From positions 186,001 to 250,000 of the forward strand of contig CALVVU010000001.1 in NCBI GenBank assembly GCA_944363975.1: a stretch of 64,000 bases of DNA, written 5' to 3'. The position numbers and the translations under genes were made by a program. The DNA comes from Candidatus Coprovivens excrementavium (GTDB lineage: Bacteria > Bacillota_I > Bacilli_A > RF39 > UBA660). This document shows, piece after piece, positions 8,712 through 17,414 of the stretch (the stretch's first letter is position 1; every line of letters starts with the position of its first letter). Under the pieces are notes generated by a model. The model did no database searches. It saw only the letters and a program-made list of their open reading frames with translations, and was not told the origin of the DNA.

Positions 8712-9103
8712 AATTAAAAACTCTCCTTCTACCTTTTCCTATCTTCATTATAAATGGTGGGTGATAAAAAGGGAAGTTTTATTTTTAAAATTTTTTTCAA
8801 AATTAGCATTTTTTAATTTTTGCATTTTTTCGTTTTTTGCGATTTTTAGGACTTTTTGTTATTGCAATTTTGATATTATCATTTAATGTTTAAAACTATT
8901 TTTTGCCTATTATATGGGCTTTTTTCGACTTTTTTATTTTTTGTTGTTCGATTTACAAAATTTTTACTTTTTTTCATTTTTTTGATTTTCAGAAATTTTA
9001 CATTTTTAAAAAAATCAATTTTTTTGATTTCTTTAAAAAACAAAAAAGCTTGAAAATCAAGCTTTTTTTATATATTTTGTTATACATTTTAGTTATTGAT
9101 TAA
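8712..9103. other. 392-base T-rich intergenic region upstream of nrdD
   Basis: No gene is seen here. The plus strand between about 8895 and 8990 is a series of T runs of five to eight bases, with centres roughly 7-10 bases apart (near 8902, 8922, 8932, 8939, 8963, 8971 and 8980), as expected for bent DNA. The right part holds the terminator of the aldehyde dehydrogenase gene. The nrdD ribosome site (GGAGAG) lies at its left edge. No NrdR-type ACACAATATATTG-like box was found by eye. Confidence 0.5.
9042..9069 (-). terminator. Terminator of the aldehyde dehydrogenase / FIST operon
   Basis: The 12-bp stem AAAAAAGCTTGA/TCAAGCTTTTTT has a three-base loop and a T run on either strand. It is placed 35 bases after the aldehyde dehydrogenase stop codon. 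Confidence 0.85.
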
Positions 9104-10543
9104 TTACTTTAAAACATTTTTTAAAATAACTGTTTTTGTACGTGACATTTCTTTAAGAGTTGACATAACACCTTCATTACCTATTCCACTATGTTTCCAT
9201 CCACCAAATGGCATTTCAAATGATCTAAAGAATGATGCACCATTAATAATAACGCCACCACATTCTAACTGATTAGCTATTTTTATAGCATTATTCATAT
9301 CTCTTGAGATTATACAACCACATAATCCAAATGAAGATTGATTAGCTATTTTTATAGCTTCATTTATATCATCAAAACCGATGATTGGAACAACTGGTCC
9401 GAAGATTTCCATGTCTTTAGCAACTGCCATAGTCTTAGTTACGCCGTCAAGAATAGTTGGATCGTAGAAAGCACCATCTCTTTTGCCTCCCATAATAATT
9501 GTTGCGCCTTCAGCAACAGTTTGATTTACTTGATCTTCAACTTTTATAGCTGCTTCTTCACTAACTAGACATCCTAATTCAACAGTAGGATCGCTAGGCA
9601 TTCCTCTTTTTATTTTAGAAATACGCTCTTTTAGTTTCTTAATAAATTCTTTTTTAACAGAATTATGAATTAGGAAACGTTTTGAAGCACAACATACTTG
9701 ACCAGTATTATAAAATCTACCCCAAATGGTTTCTTCTACAGCTAAATCAACATCTCCATCACGATCTAATATAAAAGCATCGTTTCCACCTAACTCAAGC
9801 ATTAAGTGTGTAAGATTGTTGCTACAAGTTTTCATTGTCTCCATACCAGATTTAGTTGCACCTGTTAAACTTACTAAGGCAACACCTGGATTAGCAGCTA
9901 AGGCTTGTGCAGCCGCTCCACCTGTACCATTAATTACATTAATCGCTCCTTCATCTACACCAGCTTCTAGTAGTAATTCAGCATATTTTGTTAATGTTAA
10001 TGGATTATGTGGAGATGGTTTCATGATAACAGAGTTTCCCATCAATAATGCAGGTGGGATTTTTTGACAAAATAAGTCACTTGGGAAATTAAATGGAATA
10101 ATAGCAGCTACAACTCCTAGAGGAGCTTGAACTGTATATTGTAATGTATTTTCATTTCCTGCTTCTTGACCTGCAGGTATCATATTACCATATTCGTGCT
10201 TAGCTTTTTCACAGAAAGCAGGGATGCCAATACTTACATTGGCAATTTCACCATATGCTTCTTTGATAGGTTTTCCTGTTTCATCACTTAGTAATTTAGC
10301 TAATTCGTCTTTATCTCTTTCAACTAATGAAACAAATTTCATTAGAATTTTTGCTCTTTCATGTAAAGGTCTTTTTGACCAAACTTTTTGAGCTTTTTTA
10401 GCTGTTTGAACAGCAGCATCGCAATCTTTTTGTGTACTTTCTGGTACTGTGTCTATAACTGCTCCTGTTGCTGGATTTGTAATTGTAATTACTGCTCCAT
10501 CTGAAGCGTCTAACCATTTGTTACCAATTAAATTCTTCGCCAT
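9104..10543 (-). CDS. NAD(P)-dependent aldehyde dehydrogenase (succinate-semialdehyde / lactaldehyde / GapN-like)
   Basis: The 479-residue protein is a full-length ALDH-superfamily enzyme that oxidises an aldehyde to an acid. The nucleotide-binding PFNFPSDLF and KPSPHNP regions, general-base Glu in LELGGND (~residue 250), catalytic Cys in NTGQVCCASKR (~285) and EIFGPVVPI are all present. The closest family look is succinate-semialdehyde or lactaldehyde dehydrogenase, but substrate cannot be read safely. The gene follows the FIST-domain gene by 11 bases, so the two are one transcription unit. That pairing hints at a shared sensing/metabolic role, which is inference. Confidence 0.85.
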   Translation of the reverse strand: MAKNLIGNKWLDASDGAVITITNPATGAVIDTVPESTQKDCDAAVQTAKKAQKVWSKRPLHERAKILMKFVSLVERDKDELAKLLSDETGKPIKEAYGEIANVSIGIPAFCEKAKHEYGNMIPAGQEAGNENTLQYTVQAPLGVVAAIIPFNFPSDLFCQKIPPALLMGNSVIMKPSPHNPLTLTKYAELLLEAGVDEGAINVINGTGGAAAQALAANPGVALVSLTGATKSGMETMKTCSNNLTHLMLELGGNDAFILDRDGDVDLAVEETIWGRFYNTGQVCCASKRFLIHNSVKKEFIKKLKERISKIKRGMPSDPTVELGCLVSEEAAIKVEDQVNQTVAEGATIIMGGKRDGAFYDPTILDGVTKTMAVAKDMEIFGPVVPIIGFDDINEAIKIANQSSFGLCGCIISRDMNNAIKIANQLECGGVIINGASFFRSFEMPFGGWKHSGIGNEGVMSTLKEMSRTKTVILKNVLK

Positions 10544-10554
10544 ATTTTACCTCC

Positions 10555-11712
10555 TTATTCAGAGAATCCTGTAAATGAAAGTGATAGCCCACCTATAGTT
10601 GCTCCAGAATGATTTCTTTGACCATATTCACCAAATGTAAAGGCTACGATAAATGGTGTATCTCCAGCGGCATTTTTTATAGCGACAAAATCTTCATCTA
10701 CACGATCACCAATATGTAGTTTTCTTCCTCCACAGTGAACTAAGAACATTGCACCAGCTTTAAAATCTTGTTTTAGTTCTTTAATAGTTGATACGGCTCC
10801 TTCAATTAAACCATCAACATCAGTTTGTAATTGAATAATTGCAGTTTTTTCAGCCACTTTTGCACCAACATTAAATGAGTAATCAGGGTTTCCAACCATT
10901 GGGTGGCGTACTGCAGTTAAATCACCTTGAATAGTTTTTACACCTAAAGCCATTGGGATTGAAGCAACTAATAAATTTTGTCCCATCAATTCATCTGGAT
11001 TCAATCCTGTCCATTCAGCATATTTTTTAAGTGCTGGAACATGGTCAATTTCTACTATACGACGGTCATCTTCAACTTTAGTTACAATACCAACGTTATC
11101 TGTTTCGTTGTATGCTCCTGTGAAGACATTCTTAATTTCTTTAGTAGTGTAGAATAAAGCGATAGCACAACCATCTCCAAATGATTGATTTTCACAGAAT
11201 ACCTTCCACTCTCCTACTACAGCGTCATCTGCAGCAGAACCGCCGAACATAGGTATTTCGCCTAATTCATCTTGAATACCTTTTAAATAATATTCTTCTT
11301 CAGCAGGAGATGCAAACATCGCAAAAGCTACTGGTGCATATTTTTTACCAGCATCAGCCATTGCTTCACGAGCTATTTTGCGTCCTGTTGCACGAGGGTC
11401 ATTACCTCTTGGAGATGCAGCAACACCTACAGTAAGTTCGTTATCTTCTAGAACCATCATACCAGCAAATCCATCGTCACTTGATATTATTCCATCAGGA
11501 GTCATAATTGCTCCAGATGATGTACAACCAATTACCTTTAAGTCTGGAGATACTGATTTTATTCCTTTAATTACATCATTTTGATTATATTTTATTGATG
11601 TAAATAAAAGGCCAACTTTTGGTGCTTTTATTCCTTTCATAGAGTTTTTTGCAGTTTCGACACCAGCGTCAAAACTATTTGCAAGGATACTTGATCCAAC
11701 CATTGCTTTCAA
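10555..11712 (-). CDS. FIST-domain (FIST_N + FIST_C) sensor-type protein
   Basis: This 385-residue cytoplasmic protein has FIST_N (residues ~25-220; KVGLLFTS, VIGCTSSGAI, PMFGGSAADD) followed by FIST_C (~225-380; LVASIPMALG, FLVHCGGR, AFTFGEYGQR). FIST proteins are thought to bind small ligands such as amino acids and often sit with signalling or metabolic genes. There is no attached histidine kinase or GGDEF output. The start is probably TTG at 11712, placed seven bases after AAGGAGG; the ATG three codons later is too close to the ribosome site. It is co-transcribed with the aldehyde dehydrogenase gene. Confidence 0.85.
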   Translation of the reverse strand: MKAMVGSSILANSFDAGVETAKNSMKGIKAPKVGLLFTSIKYNQNDVIKGIKSVSPDLKVIGCTSSGAIMTPDGIISSDDGFAGMMVLEDNELTVGVAASPRGNDPRATGRKIAREAMADAGKKYAPVAFAMFASPAEEEYYLKGIQDELGEIPMFGGSAADDAVVGEWKVFCENQSFGDGCAIALFYTTKEIKNVFTGAYNETDNVGIVTKVEDDRRIVEIDHVPALKKYAEWTGLNPDELMGQNLLVASIPMALGVKTIQGDLTAVRHPMVGNPDYSFNVGAKVAEKTAIIQLQTDVDGLIEGAVSTIKELKQDFKAGAMFLVHCGGRKLHIGDRVDEDFVAIKNAAGDTPFIVAFTFGEYGQRNHSGATIGGLSLSFTGFSE

Positions 11713-11847
11713 ATAAATTCCTCCTTTTTATTCATTGCAACTTCTCTAGATATACTAGATGGATTTTACAATCTTCCTTATTATTATTTTAATCTTTTTT
11801 AAATACTAAATCAATATTTTTATTTTTTACTAGACATTAATTAAAGC

Positions 11848-11876
11848 AAAAAAAAAGAACACTAATCGTTCTTTTT
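11848..11876 (-). terminator. Terminator of the candidate large RNA
   Basis: The 9-bp stem AAAAAGAAC/GTTCTTTTT has a seven-base loop. On the minus strand it is followed by nine T; the opposite strand has only five T before a C, so it mainly ends minus-strand transcripts. Confidence 0.8.
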
Positions 11877-12844
11877 CATTTTGCATTTGTTCGTTTTAAA
11901 ATTAACTCCCGTATAGCTGAATGAATTTGAAATACTATTTTGATAGTTTCATAAATACAGTGACTTCAATCATCCATATTTCAAGTTTATATACATTCAC
12001 GTTTAACTATACTGTTGTATAAGAGTTCTCCAATTCATCGCTAAATTTTATTTATACGCGCGCTCACGATATAGCATATTGTATCTAACCTTTGGGCAGC
12101 TAACCTAAAGGGGATATACTCAGCATTTGGATTGCTTGATTCTCTTGCAAGACAAGTTTAAGACTCTCCAATTTTTAAACGCGGTCAGATTGTCTTTAAA
12201 TAAGCTTCCGATCTTAAAATCCCAAAGAAGAATACCTTATTTGTATATAACCAAGATATAATTCTAATTCAATTAAGATTTTTTTCTCATTTATTGACAA
12301 AAATGTACTCATAATGCATAACATACTTGCGACTTTATTATTTAATAAAATCTGTGCTAGTACGAAAGCCATCCATCATTTTCATTAAAATATTACTATC
12401 CTTATTGGAAAAATAGAAAATGCTAACTATTTAGTAATACCATAATGGTAACTTGATACTTCAATTGCTTGAATAATGATCGAATGGTGATGAATATTTA
12501 AACCATTCAACGATTAACAGAATCCGATTAGAGTATAAAATATATCTTATACCCTCTTCAGTCATGATAAATCATGCTGGAAATAACTTGTGGGCTTAAC
12601 GTTACTACGTTAATATACAAATGCATTGCAGGTGCACATGTTTCAAGTTATGGGTGAATTCTGTTATTTGCGGTAACAGAATTCGTGTAGTTTTGCGGAC
12701 TACATATAACATACTTTTTTAAATATACTTTTTCACAAACGAAATATAAATTTCTCTATATTTTCACTGTTTTTCAAGTTTATGCCCTAAACTATATTTC
12801 TAAGGATGTTATTTATGGTATCGTCTTCTGTATACCTCCTTACT
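11848..12844 (-). ncRNA. Candidate large structured noncoding RNA (~1 kb)
   Basis: No open reading frame longer than about 60 codons was found on either strand here. On the minus strand the unit starts at a strong promoter and ends at an intrinsic terminator. Between them lie many perfect hairpins: 12656-12684 (11-bp stem), 12686-12704 (6 bp, same 7-base loop), 12596-12613 (TTAACG/CGTTAA), 12622-12636, an enclosing helix 12583-12590 with 12644-12651, 12559-12579 (8 bp, one bulge), 12533-12552, 12479-12514 (10 bp, three-base bulge), 12460-12473 (a GCAA tetraloop on the minus strand) and 11929-11950. Length and complexity are in the class of OLE, GOLLD or ROOL RNAs, but no known family is recognised. 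An AAGGAGG at the 5' end has no start codon after it. Confidence 0.68.
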
Positions 12845-12850
12845 ATAATA

Positions 12851-12879
12851 AGTATATTCTTTTTGATATTTTATGTCAA
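12851..12879 (-). promoter_or_regulatory. Sigma-A promoter of the candidate large RNA
   Basis: On the minus strand a perfect -35 TTGACA (12879-12874), a 17-base spacer and -10 TATACT (12856-12851) are present, so transcription should begin near 12844. The divergent peptidase operon starts at 12952, so the two units share this ~110-base control region. Confidence 0.85.
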
Positions 12880-12951
12880 TATTTTTTCTGAAAGATTTGT
12901 AAAGTTTTTTTAACTATGTTATTATATAGTCTATTTAAAAGGGGTGGTTTT

Positions 12952-14097
12952 ATGGTATATAATTGGGGAATAAATGAACTTTTGGAAGCAAAGAAAGAAT
13001 TATTAAAAAGATATAAATATGAAACTAACCCTAGTATAAAAAAAGAGTTATTATCTGTTATATATAACTTAAACGAAACTATTAAGGAAGAGAAAGGTCA
13101 AGACGAAGAAATTGTTTATTTAACTGATGAGGAAAGACTTGAAAATATTAGATCAGATATAGAAAGATATAAAACTTATTATTCTATTGTCTCATTCTTT
13201 CAGAATTCTCTTTCGAAGCATTATGATAAGATTGACTATTTGGAAGAGTTAATGATTGAAAAAGTTGGACTTAATGAAAGCTATGGTAAAATTACGGGTG
13301 CTAAAGTTTCTAACGATAGAGCGTTTGCTTTAACCAATTTATTTTATAAAAAACATATGCCATCTTTATACCCTATTTTTGAATCTTTTTATAAAAAGAG
13401 ATTTAATTCTGTACGTTTTATTGAATCGATTTCTGATCAAACAGTTGCAAACGCAACATATATTTGGCCTACTAAGAGATATTTCATGAATTGTTTAAAA
13501 GATGATGATATTTCTAAAATCTCTAATCTAATCCATGAATATGGACATATCATTTCATTCGCTTTAAATCCTAAAGAATTATATTATCCAAGATATCCTA
13601 TGTTTGCAGAAGTGGCTTCTATTTTTCCAGAAATAATAGCACTTTATGAAAATGATGGGCATCATGATGAAACGCAATTATTATATGAAAGATATTGTAA
13701 TTTACCTGCACTTCTTGGTAATTCAATTCAACTTGTTTTACATTCAGTTGTTCTTAATTTATGGGAGGAGAATAATTATCAATTGAATGATAAATTTTTT
13801 CATGATTTAGATTACTATTATGATACTGATAAAGAAGAATTTGATAGTGTATTAAATACATATATAGATGATCAAGGAATTTATATAGTTAGTTATATGG
13901 TAGCTATAGAATTGTTTCATCTATACAAGATTGATAAAAATAAAGCACTTAAAATATTTGAAAGTATTTTGAGATTTCCTTATGATGGTAATTTAAAAGA
14001 ATATATATGTAGTGTTTTAAATATAGGTGAACATTTAGAAGAAGAGTCAGCTTTATTAATAGATGATTTATCTTTAGCGTTGAAAAGGAAGATGTAA
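12952..14097 (+). CDS. HExxH zinc metallopeptidase-like protein, M3/oligoendopeptidase-like (paralogue 1)
   Basis: This 381-residue protein starts at ATG 12952, five bases after an AGGGGTGG site. An N-terminal helical part leads to LIHEYGHIISFALNP and, 25 residues after the first His, FAEVASIFPE. This gives the HExxH-x(~20)-E zinc-ligand geometry of M3 peptidases, at under two thirds of the usual length of oligoendopeptidase F. There is no signal peptide, so it should act in the cytoplasm. A C-terminal SYMVAIELFHLY motif and IGEHLEE recur in the next two genes. It leads a three-gene operon of paralogues. Substrate is unknown. Confidence 0.75.
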   Translation: MVYNWGINELLEAKKELLKRYKYETNPSIKKELLSVIYNLNETIKEEKGQDEEIVYLTDEERLENIRSDIERYKTYYSIVSFFQNSLSKHYDKIDYLEELMIEKVGLNESYGKITGAKVSNDRAFALTNLFYKKHMPSLYPIFESFYKKRFNSVRFIESISDQTVANATYIWPTKRYFMNCLKDDDISKISNLIHEYGHIISFALNPKELYYPRYPMFAEVASIFPEIIALYENDGHHDETQLLYERYCNLPALLGNSIQLVLHSVVLNLWEENNYQLNDKFFHDLDYYYDTDKEEFDSVLNTYIDDQGIYIVSYMVAIELFHLYKIDKNKALKIFESILRFPYDGNLKEYICSVLNIGEHLEEESALLIDDLSLALKRKM

Positions 14098-14098
14098 T

Positions 14099-15235
14099 AT
14101 GTATAAATGGAATATCAAGGAAATAGATGAACTATATAAAAAATATAAAAAAATGGCTGATAGTTCTAATAATATAGAAATAAAAAGAAAATACACAGAA
14201 ATTTGTGATTATTTAATTTATTTATTAGAATACTATTTTACATATTTAGAAAAAGATTCTGTTGTTACTCCTTATGATAATAATGTTCCTTCTTTTAGAG
14301 CGGTTATTAAAGATGACTTAAAAATAATTAAAAATTATGGAATGTATGCTCCTTTATTTAGGAATTTTAATAACCAGTTTGATGGTTTAGTAATAAATAA
14401 TCCAGGTAATTTACAACATATAAAAACATCTCCAGCTGGAATAGTTGATATGAGTAATTCTTTTTTTCAAAATTTTAAAGGGAAATTTTATGATACTTAT
14501 AGTGAAATAGCTAAAAAGTTTCCAACACACTTACAATTTAGAAAACTTTCCAATAACTATGATAGTTGTGGGAATACACACATAGTTCGTCATACAAAAA
14601 TGGTTTATATTGATATAGGAAAAAATAATACTCTACAAGATTATATATCACATATTCATGAATCAAGTCACGCTATATCAGCATTGTTAAATCCAGAAAT
14701 AATGTGGGACTATAATAAATATTGTTTTAACGAAGTTGACTCTTTATTCTTTGAAATGATTGGTATAGATTATGTTGGAACAAGAATAAATAGAGAAGAT
14801 GATGCTTTAGCAATAAAAAGAGATACTTTTATTGATTATTTATATTGTGCTATGTTAGTATGTGTAAAATTAGATATGTATAATACTCTTAATAGAGATG
14901 ATTTAAGTAATAAAAAGAAGGTTAAATGTTTTTATAAAAAAGAACTTGATAATGATAAGGTAGCAGTAAATAATATTTGTACTACATATATACACGAAAT
15001 TTGGCATTATGTTATATCTTATCTTACAGCTGTTGAATTATATTATATTTATATGAAAGATGAAGAAAAAGCATTAGACTTATTATATAAGATAATTATG
15101 TTAAAAGGATTGTCTAAAGAGGAATATCTAAATAAAGTTAGAGAATTAGGAATTATATTTGGAGAACATATTAAAGATTATTATAATTTAATATTTGAGG
15201 ATAAGATAGGTAAAAGTTATGGAAAGAAAATATGA
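14099..15235 (+). CDS. HExxH zinc metallopeptidase-like protein (paralogue 2)
   Basis: The 378-residue product starts one base after the previous stop codon. The zinc motif is HIHESSHAISALLNP with NEVDSLFFE exactly as far downstream as in paralogue 1 (first His to Glu 25 residues). The C-terminal SYLTAVELYYIY and FGEHIKDYY match the same places in the sister proteins. The Gly of the usual HExGH is Ser here, but both His and both Glu are kept, so activity is plausible. It has no secretion signal. The overall sequence is far from paralogue 1, which suggests an old duplication with different substrates or partners. Confidence 0.72.
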   Translation: MYKWNIKEIDELYKKYKKMADSSNNIEIKRKYTEICDYLIYLLEYYFTYLEKDSVVTPYDNNVPSFRAVIKDDLKIIKNYGMYAPLFRNFNNQFDGLVINNPGNLQHIKTSPAGIVDMSNSFFQNFKGKFYDTYSEIAKKFPTHLQFRKLSNNYDSCGNTHIVRHTKMVYIDIGKNNTLQDYISHIHESSHAISALLNPEIMWDYNKYCFNEVDSLFFEMIGIDYVGTRINREDDALAIKRDTFIDYLYCAMLVCVKLDMYNTLNRDDLSNKKKVKCFYKKELDNDKVAVNNICTTYIHEIWHYVISYLTAVELYYIYMKDEEKALDLLYKIIMLKGLSKEEYLNKVRELGIIFGEHIKDYYNLIFEDKIGKSYGKKI

Positions 15236-16265
15236 CATAAAATTAGATTATTTACAATATTTAAAAATAATAATAAAAGAAAATGGGCTTTTTGATTATA
15301 ATGATGATTTAGTTGTAATAGATAAATTATCTAACATATTAAAAGGATTATTTTCAGAGGATATTAATAAAGAGATATCTTTAGGTAATAAATTGAATGA
15401 AAATTGGCAAGACTTAGTTTATTATAAACAATTTTATCCTTTTATTAGACAAATAATTAAAAATTCTATATTAGATGGAGAAAATAAAATTGAATATAGA
15501 CAAACAAAAATATCTGATGAAGAAGCCGTAAATTTAATTGAAGAATTTTTCAGAAAACAAAATAGTTCTTATCAACAAAGAATTGATGATTTTTTAGAAG
15601 ATGCTAATGAACATATTAAATTTATTCACCCTACTTCACATACTGATGGACTAACATTTTTTATTAGAGCAACTGGCGATTATTTTTGTATTGTTCCGAA
15701 TTATTCGAATATATCTAAAGTTGCTATTTTAGCACATGAAACGACACATGTTTTAGATTGGTTTAATAACGAAGACTTTTTAGGACAATTTTTAATCTCT
15801 GAAACACATTCATTATTAATGGAAATGCTAGCTTGTGATTTTTATCAAGAAAAATTTAAGATTGATGAAGAAGGACAAAAAAGGAAGAGAGAATTACATA
15901 ATCTGATAAAAGCAGATAGTTTAACTATTTATGAATTAATGCAAATAATTTATATTTACAAAAAAGAAGGTGAAAAAGGATTAAATAAGATTAGAAAAAT
16001 TTATTCTTCTAAATATTTGAAATATATAACTGGTTATTCCTTAGATGATTTTTTTAAATATCAAATTGCTTATCTTATTGCAATTGAGCTATATACACTT
16101 TATCAATATGATAAGGAAAAAGCTTTATGGACGATAGATAAAATAGTTAGTATGGAATCAAATGAAACCGTTATTGGTAGTCTAGAAAGAGATAATATTG
16201 TGCTTGGAGAACATTTTAGTGAGTATGAAAGAAAATTGCTTTTAAAAAGAAAAAAACAGGATTAA
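15219..16265 (+). CDS. HExxH zinc metallopeptidase-like protein (paralogue 3)
   Basis: This 348-residue protein overlaps paralogue 2 by 17 bases, which points to coupled translation. It has ILAHETTHVLDWF followed by ISETHSLLMEM, the candidate third ligand Glu lying 22 residues after the first His. The C-terminal AYLIAIELYTLY and VLGEHFSEYE again match the sisters. The N-terminal ~110 residues are helical and charged. It has no signal peptide. The stop codon lies inside a terminator shared with dusB. Confidence 0.72.
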   Translation: MERKYDIKLDYLQYLKIIIKENGLFDYNDDLVVIDKLSNILKGLFSEDINKEISLGNKLNENWQDLVYYKQFYPFIRQIIKNSILDGENKIEYRQTKISDEEAVNLIEEFFRKQNSSYQQRIDDFLEDANEHIKFIHPTSHTDGLTFFIRATGDYFCIVPNYSNISKVAILAHETTHVLDWFNNEDFLGQFLISETHSLLMEMLACDFYQEKFKIDEEGQKRKRELHNLIKADSLTIYELMQIIYIYKKEGEKGLNKIRKIYSSKYLKYITGYSLDDFFKYQIAYLIAIELYTLYQYDKEKALWTIDKIVSMESNETVIGSLERDNIVLGEHFSEYERKLLLKRKKQD

Positions 16266-16280
16266 ATTAATCCTGTTTTT
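16252..16280. terminator. Bidirectional terminator, peptidase operon / dusB
   Basis: The 12-bp stem AAAAACAGGATT/AATCCTGTTTTT has a five-base loop. The stop codons of both convergent genes lie inside the hairpin. Confidence 0.88.
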
Positions 16281-17259
16281 CAATTTCTAGGAGATAATTT
16301 TTGTATTCATCAATAATATTAAACATTTCTTGACTTGTTTGACATTGACAAATTTTATTTTTTATTTCTTTACTTTGAGGTAGGCCTTTTAAATACCAGA
16401 TAATAAAACTTCTTATTTCAAGAGAAGCTAGTTTTTCGTTTTTATCAGCAATTAATAACTGATAATGTCTTTTAATCATTTCAATTTTTTCTATAAAAGT
16501 AACTGTTTGTGGTAACTTACCACTTGCTAAATATTCAACACATTCTTTTATGAGCCAAGGATTGCCCAAGACTCCTCGTCCTATCATGACAGCATCGCAG
16601 CCTGTATAATCAAGCATTTCTTTAGCTTTATAACAACTTGTTACATCGCCATTACCTATAACGGGAATTTTAACAGCTTCTTTAACTGCTTTGATAATAG
16701 ACCAATCAGCTTGGCCACTATATCCTTGAGAACGAGTTCGAGCATGTATGGCAATGGCACTGGCTCCAGCTTCTTCACACTTTTTAGCTACTTCAACAGC
16801 ATTTATGTGTTTTTCATCCCAACCGCTTCTAATTTTAACTGTAACTGGTATGGATACAGCTTTTACAACAGCAGAAACAATTTCATATATTTTATCAGGA
16901 TCTTTTAATAAGGCACTTCCAGCTTGAGCTCTTAGAGCCACTTTAGGTACAGGGCATCCCATATTAATATCTATAATATCAGGGTGCATTTTTTCTTCGA
17001 TTATTTTAGCAGCTTGGACAAAAGAGGAAACATCACTACCAAAGATTTGTTGAGCAATTGGTCTTTCTTTGTCACTCATCTTTAATAAATCAAGAGTTTT
17101 TTCATTATAATGAGTTATGGCTTTGTCACTAACCATCTCAGCATAAATTAAACCAGCTCCCATTTCTTTTATTATTTTACGATAAGATGTATTTGAAATA
17201 CCAGCCATCGGAGCTAAAACAACTTGATTTTTTATTTCAACATTTCCAATCTTCCACAT
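16267..17259 (-). CDS. dusB: tRNA-dihydrouridine synthase
   Basis: The product is a 330-residue FMN enzyme that reduces uridine to dihydrouridine in the tRNA D-loop. The DUS signatures are VVLAPMAGISN (FMN site), INMGCPVPKVALRAQAGSALL with the catalytic Cys, TVKIRSGWD, IAIHARTRSQGYSG, and IGNGDVTS followed by CDAVMIGRGVLGNPW. The start is ATG 17259, seven bases after AGGAGA; the upstream in-frame ATG at 17280 has no ribosome site. The B-type assignment follows the usual Firmicute gene and is likely rather than proven. Confidence 0.9.
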   Translation of the reverse strand: MWKIGNVEIKNQVVLAPMAGISNTSYRKIIKEMGAGLIYAEMVSDKAITHYNEKTLDLLKMSDKERPIAQQIFGSDVSSFVQAAKIIEEKMHPDIIDINMGCPVPKVALRAQAGSALLKDPDKIYEIVSAVVKAVSIPVTVKIRSGWDEKHINAVEVAKKCEEAGASAIAIHARTRSQGYSGQADWSIIKAVKEAVKIPVIGNGDVTSCYKAKEMLDYTGCDAVMIGRGVLGNPWLIKECVEYLASGKLPQTVTFIEKIEMIKRHYQLLIADKNEKLASLEIRSFIIWYLKGLPQSKEIKNKICQCQTSQEMFNIIDEYKNYLLEIEKQD

Positions 17260-17346
17260 AAAAACTCTCCTTTTCTTCATTGGTATTATAACAAATTACA
17301 GTAAAAAATGTATAAAAATGTAAAATTTGAATAAAATATAAAATAA

Positions 17347-17388
17347 TTAGCACTTGATATTGACAAGTGCTAATTATGGTACTATAAT
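17347..17388 (+). promoter_or_regulatory. CIRCE (HrcA) operator overlapping a consensus promoter
   Basis: TTAGCACTT-N9-AAGTGCTAA (17347-17373) is a perfect 9-bp inverted repeat with nine-base spacing. It differs from the canonical CIRCE half-site only at the last base. It overlaps -35 TTGACA (17360-17365), which is followed after 17 bases by -10 TATAAT (17383-17388). HrcA bound here would block RNA polymerase, giving heat-shock induction of the hsp20 gene. Confidence 0.93.
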
Positions 17389-17414
17389 GAGACTGTAGAA
17401 AGAAGGAAATTTAG

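Noticed and set aside
12835-12841. AAGGAGG at the 5' end of the candidate RNA as a ribosome site for a hidden gene
   Set aside because: No start codon follows at proper distance and all frames close quickly.
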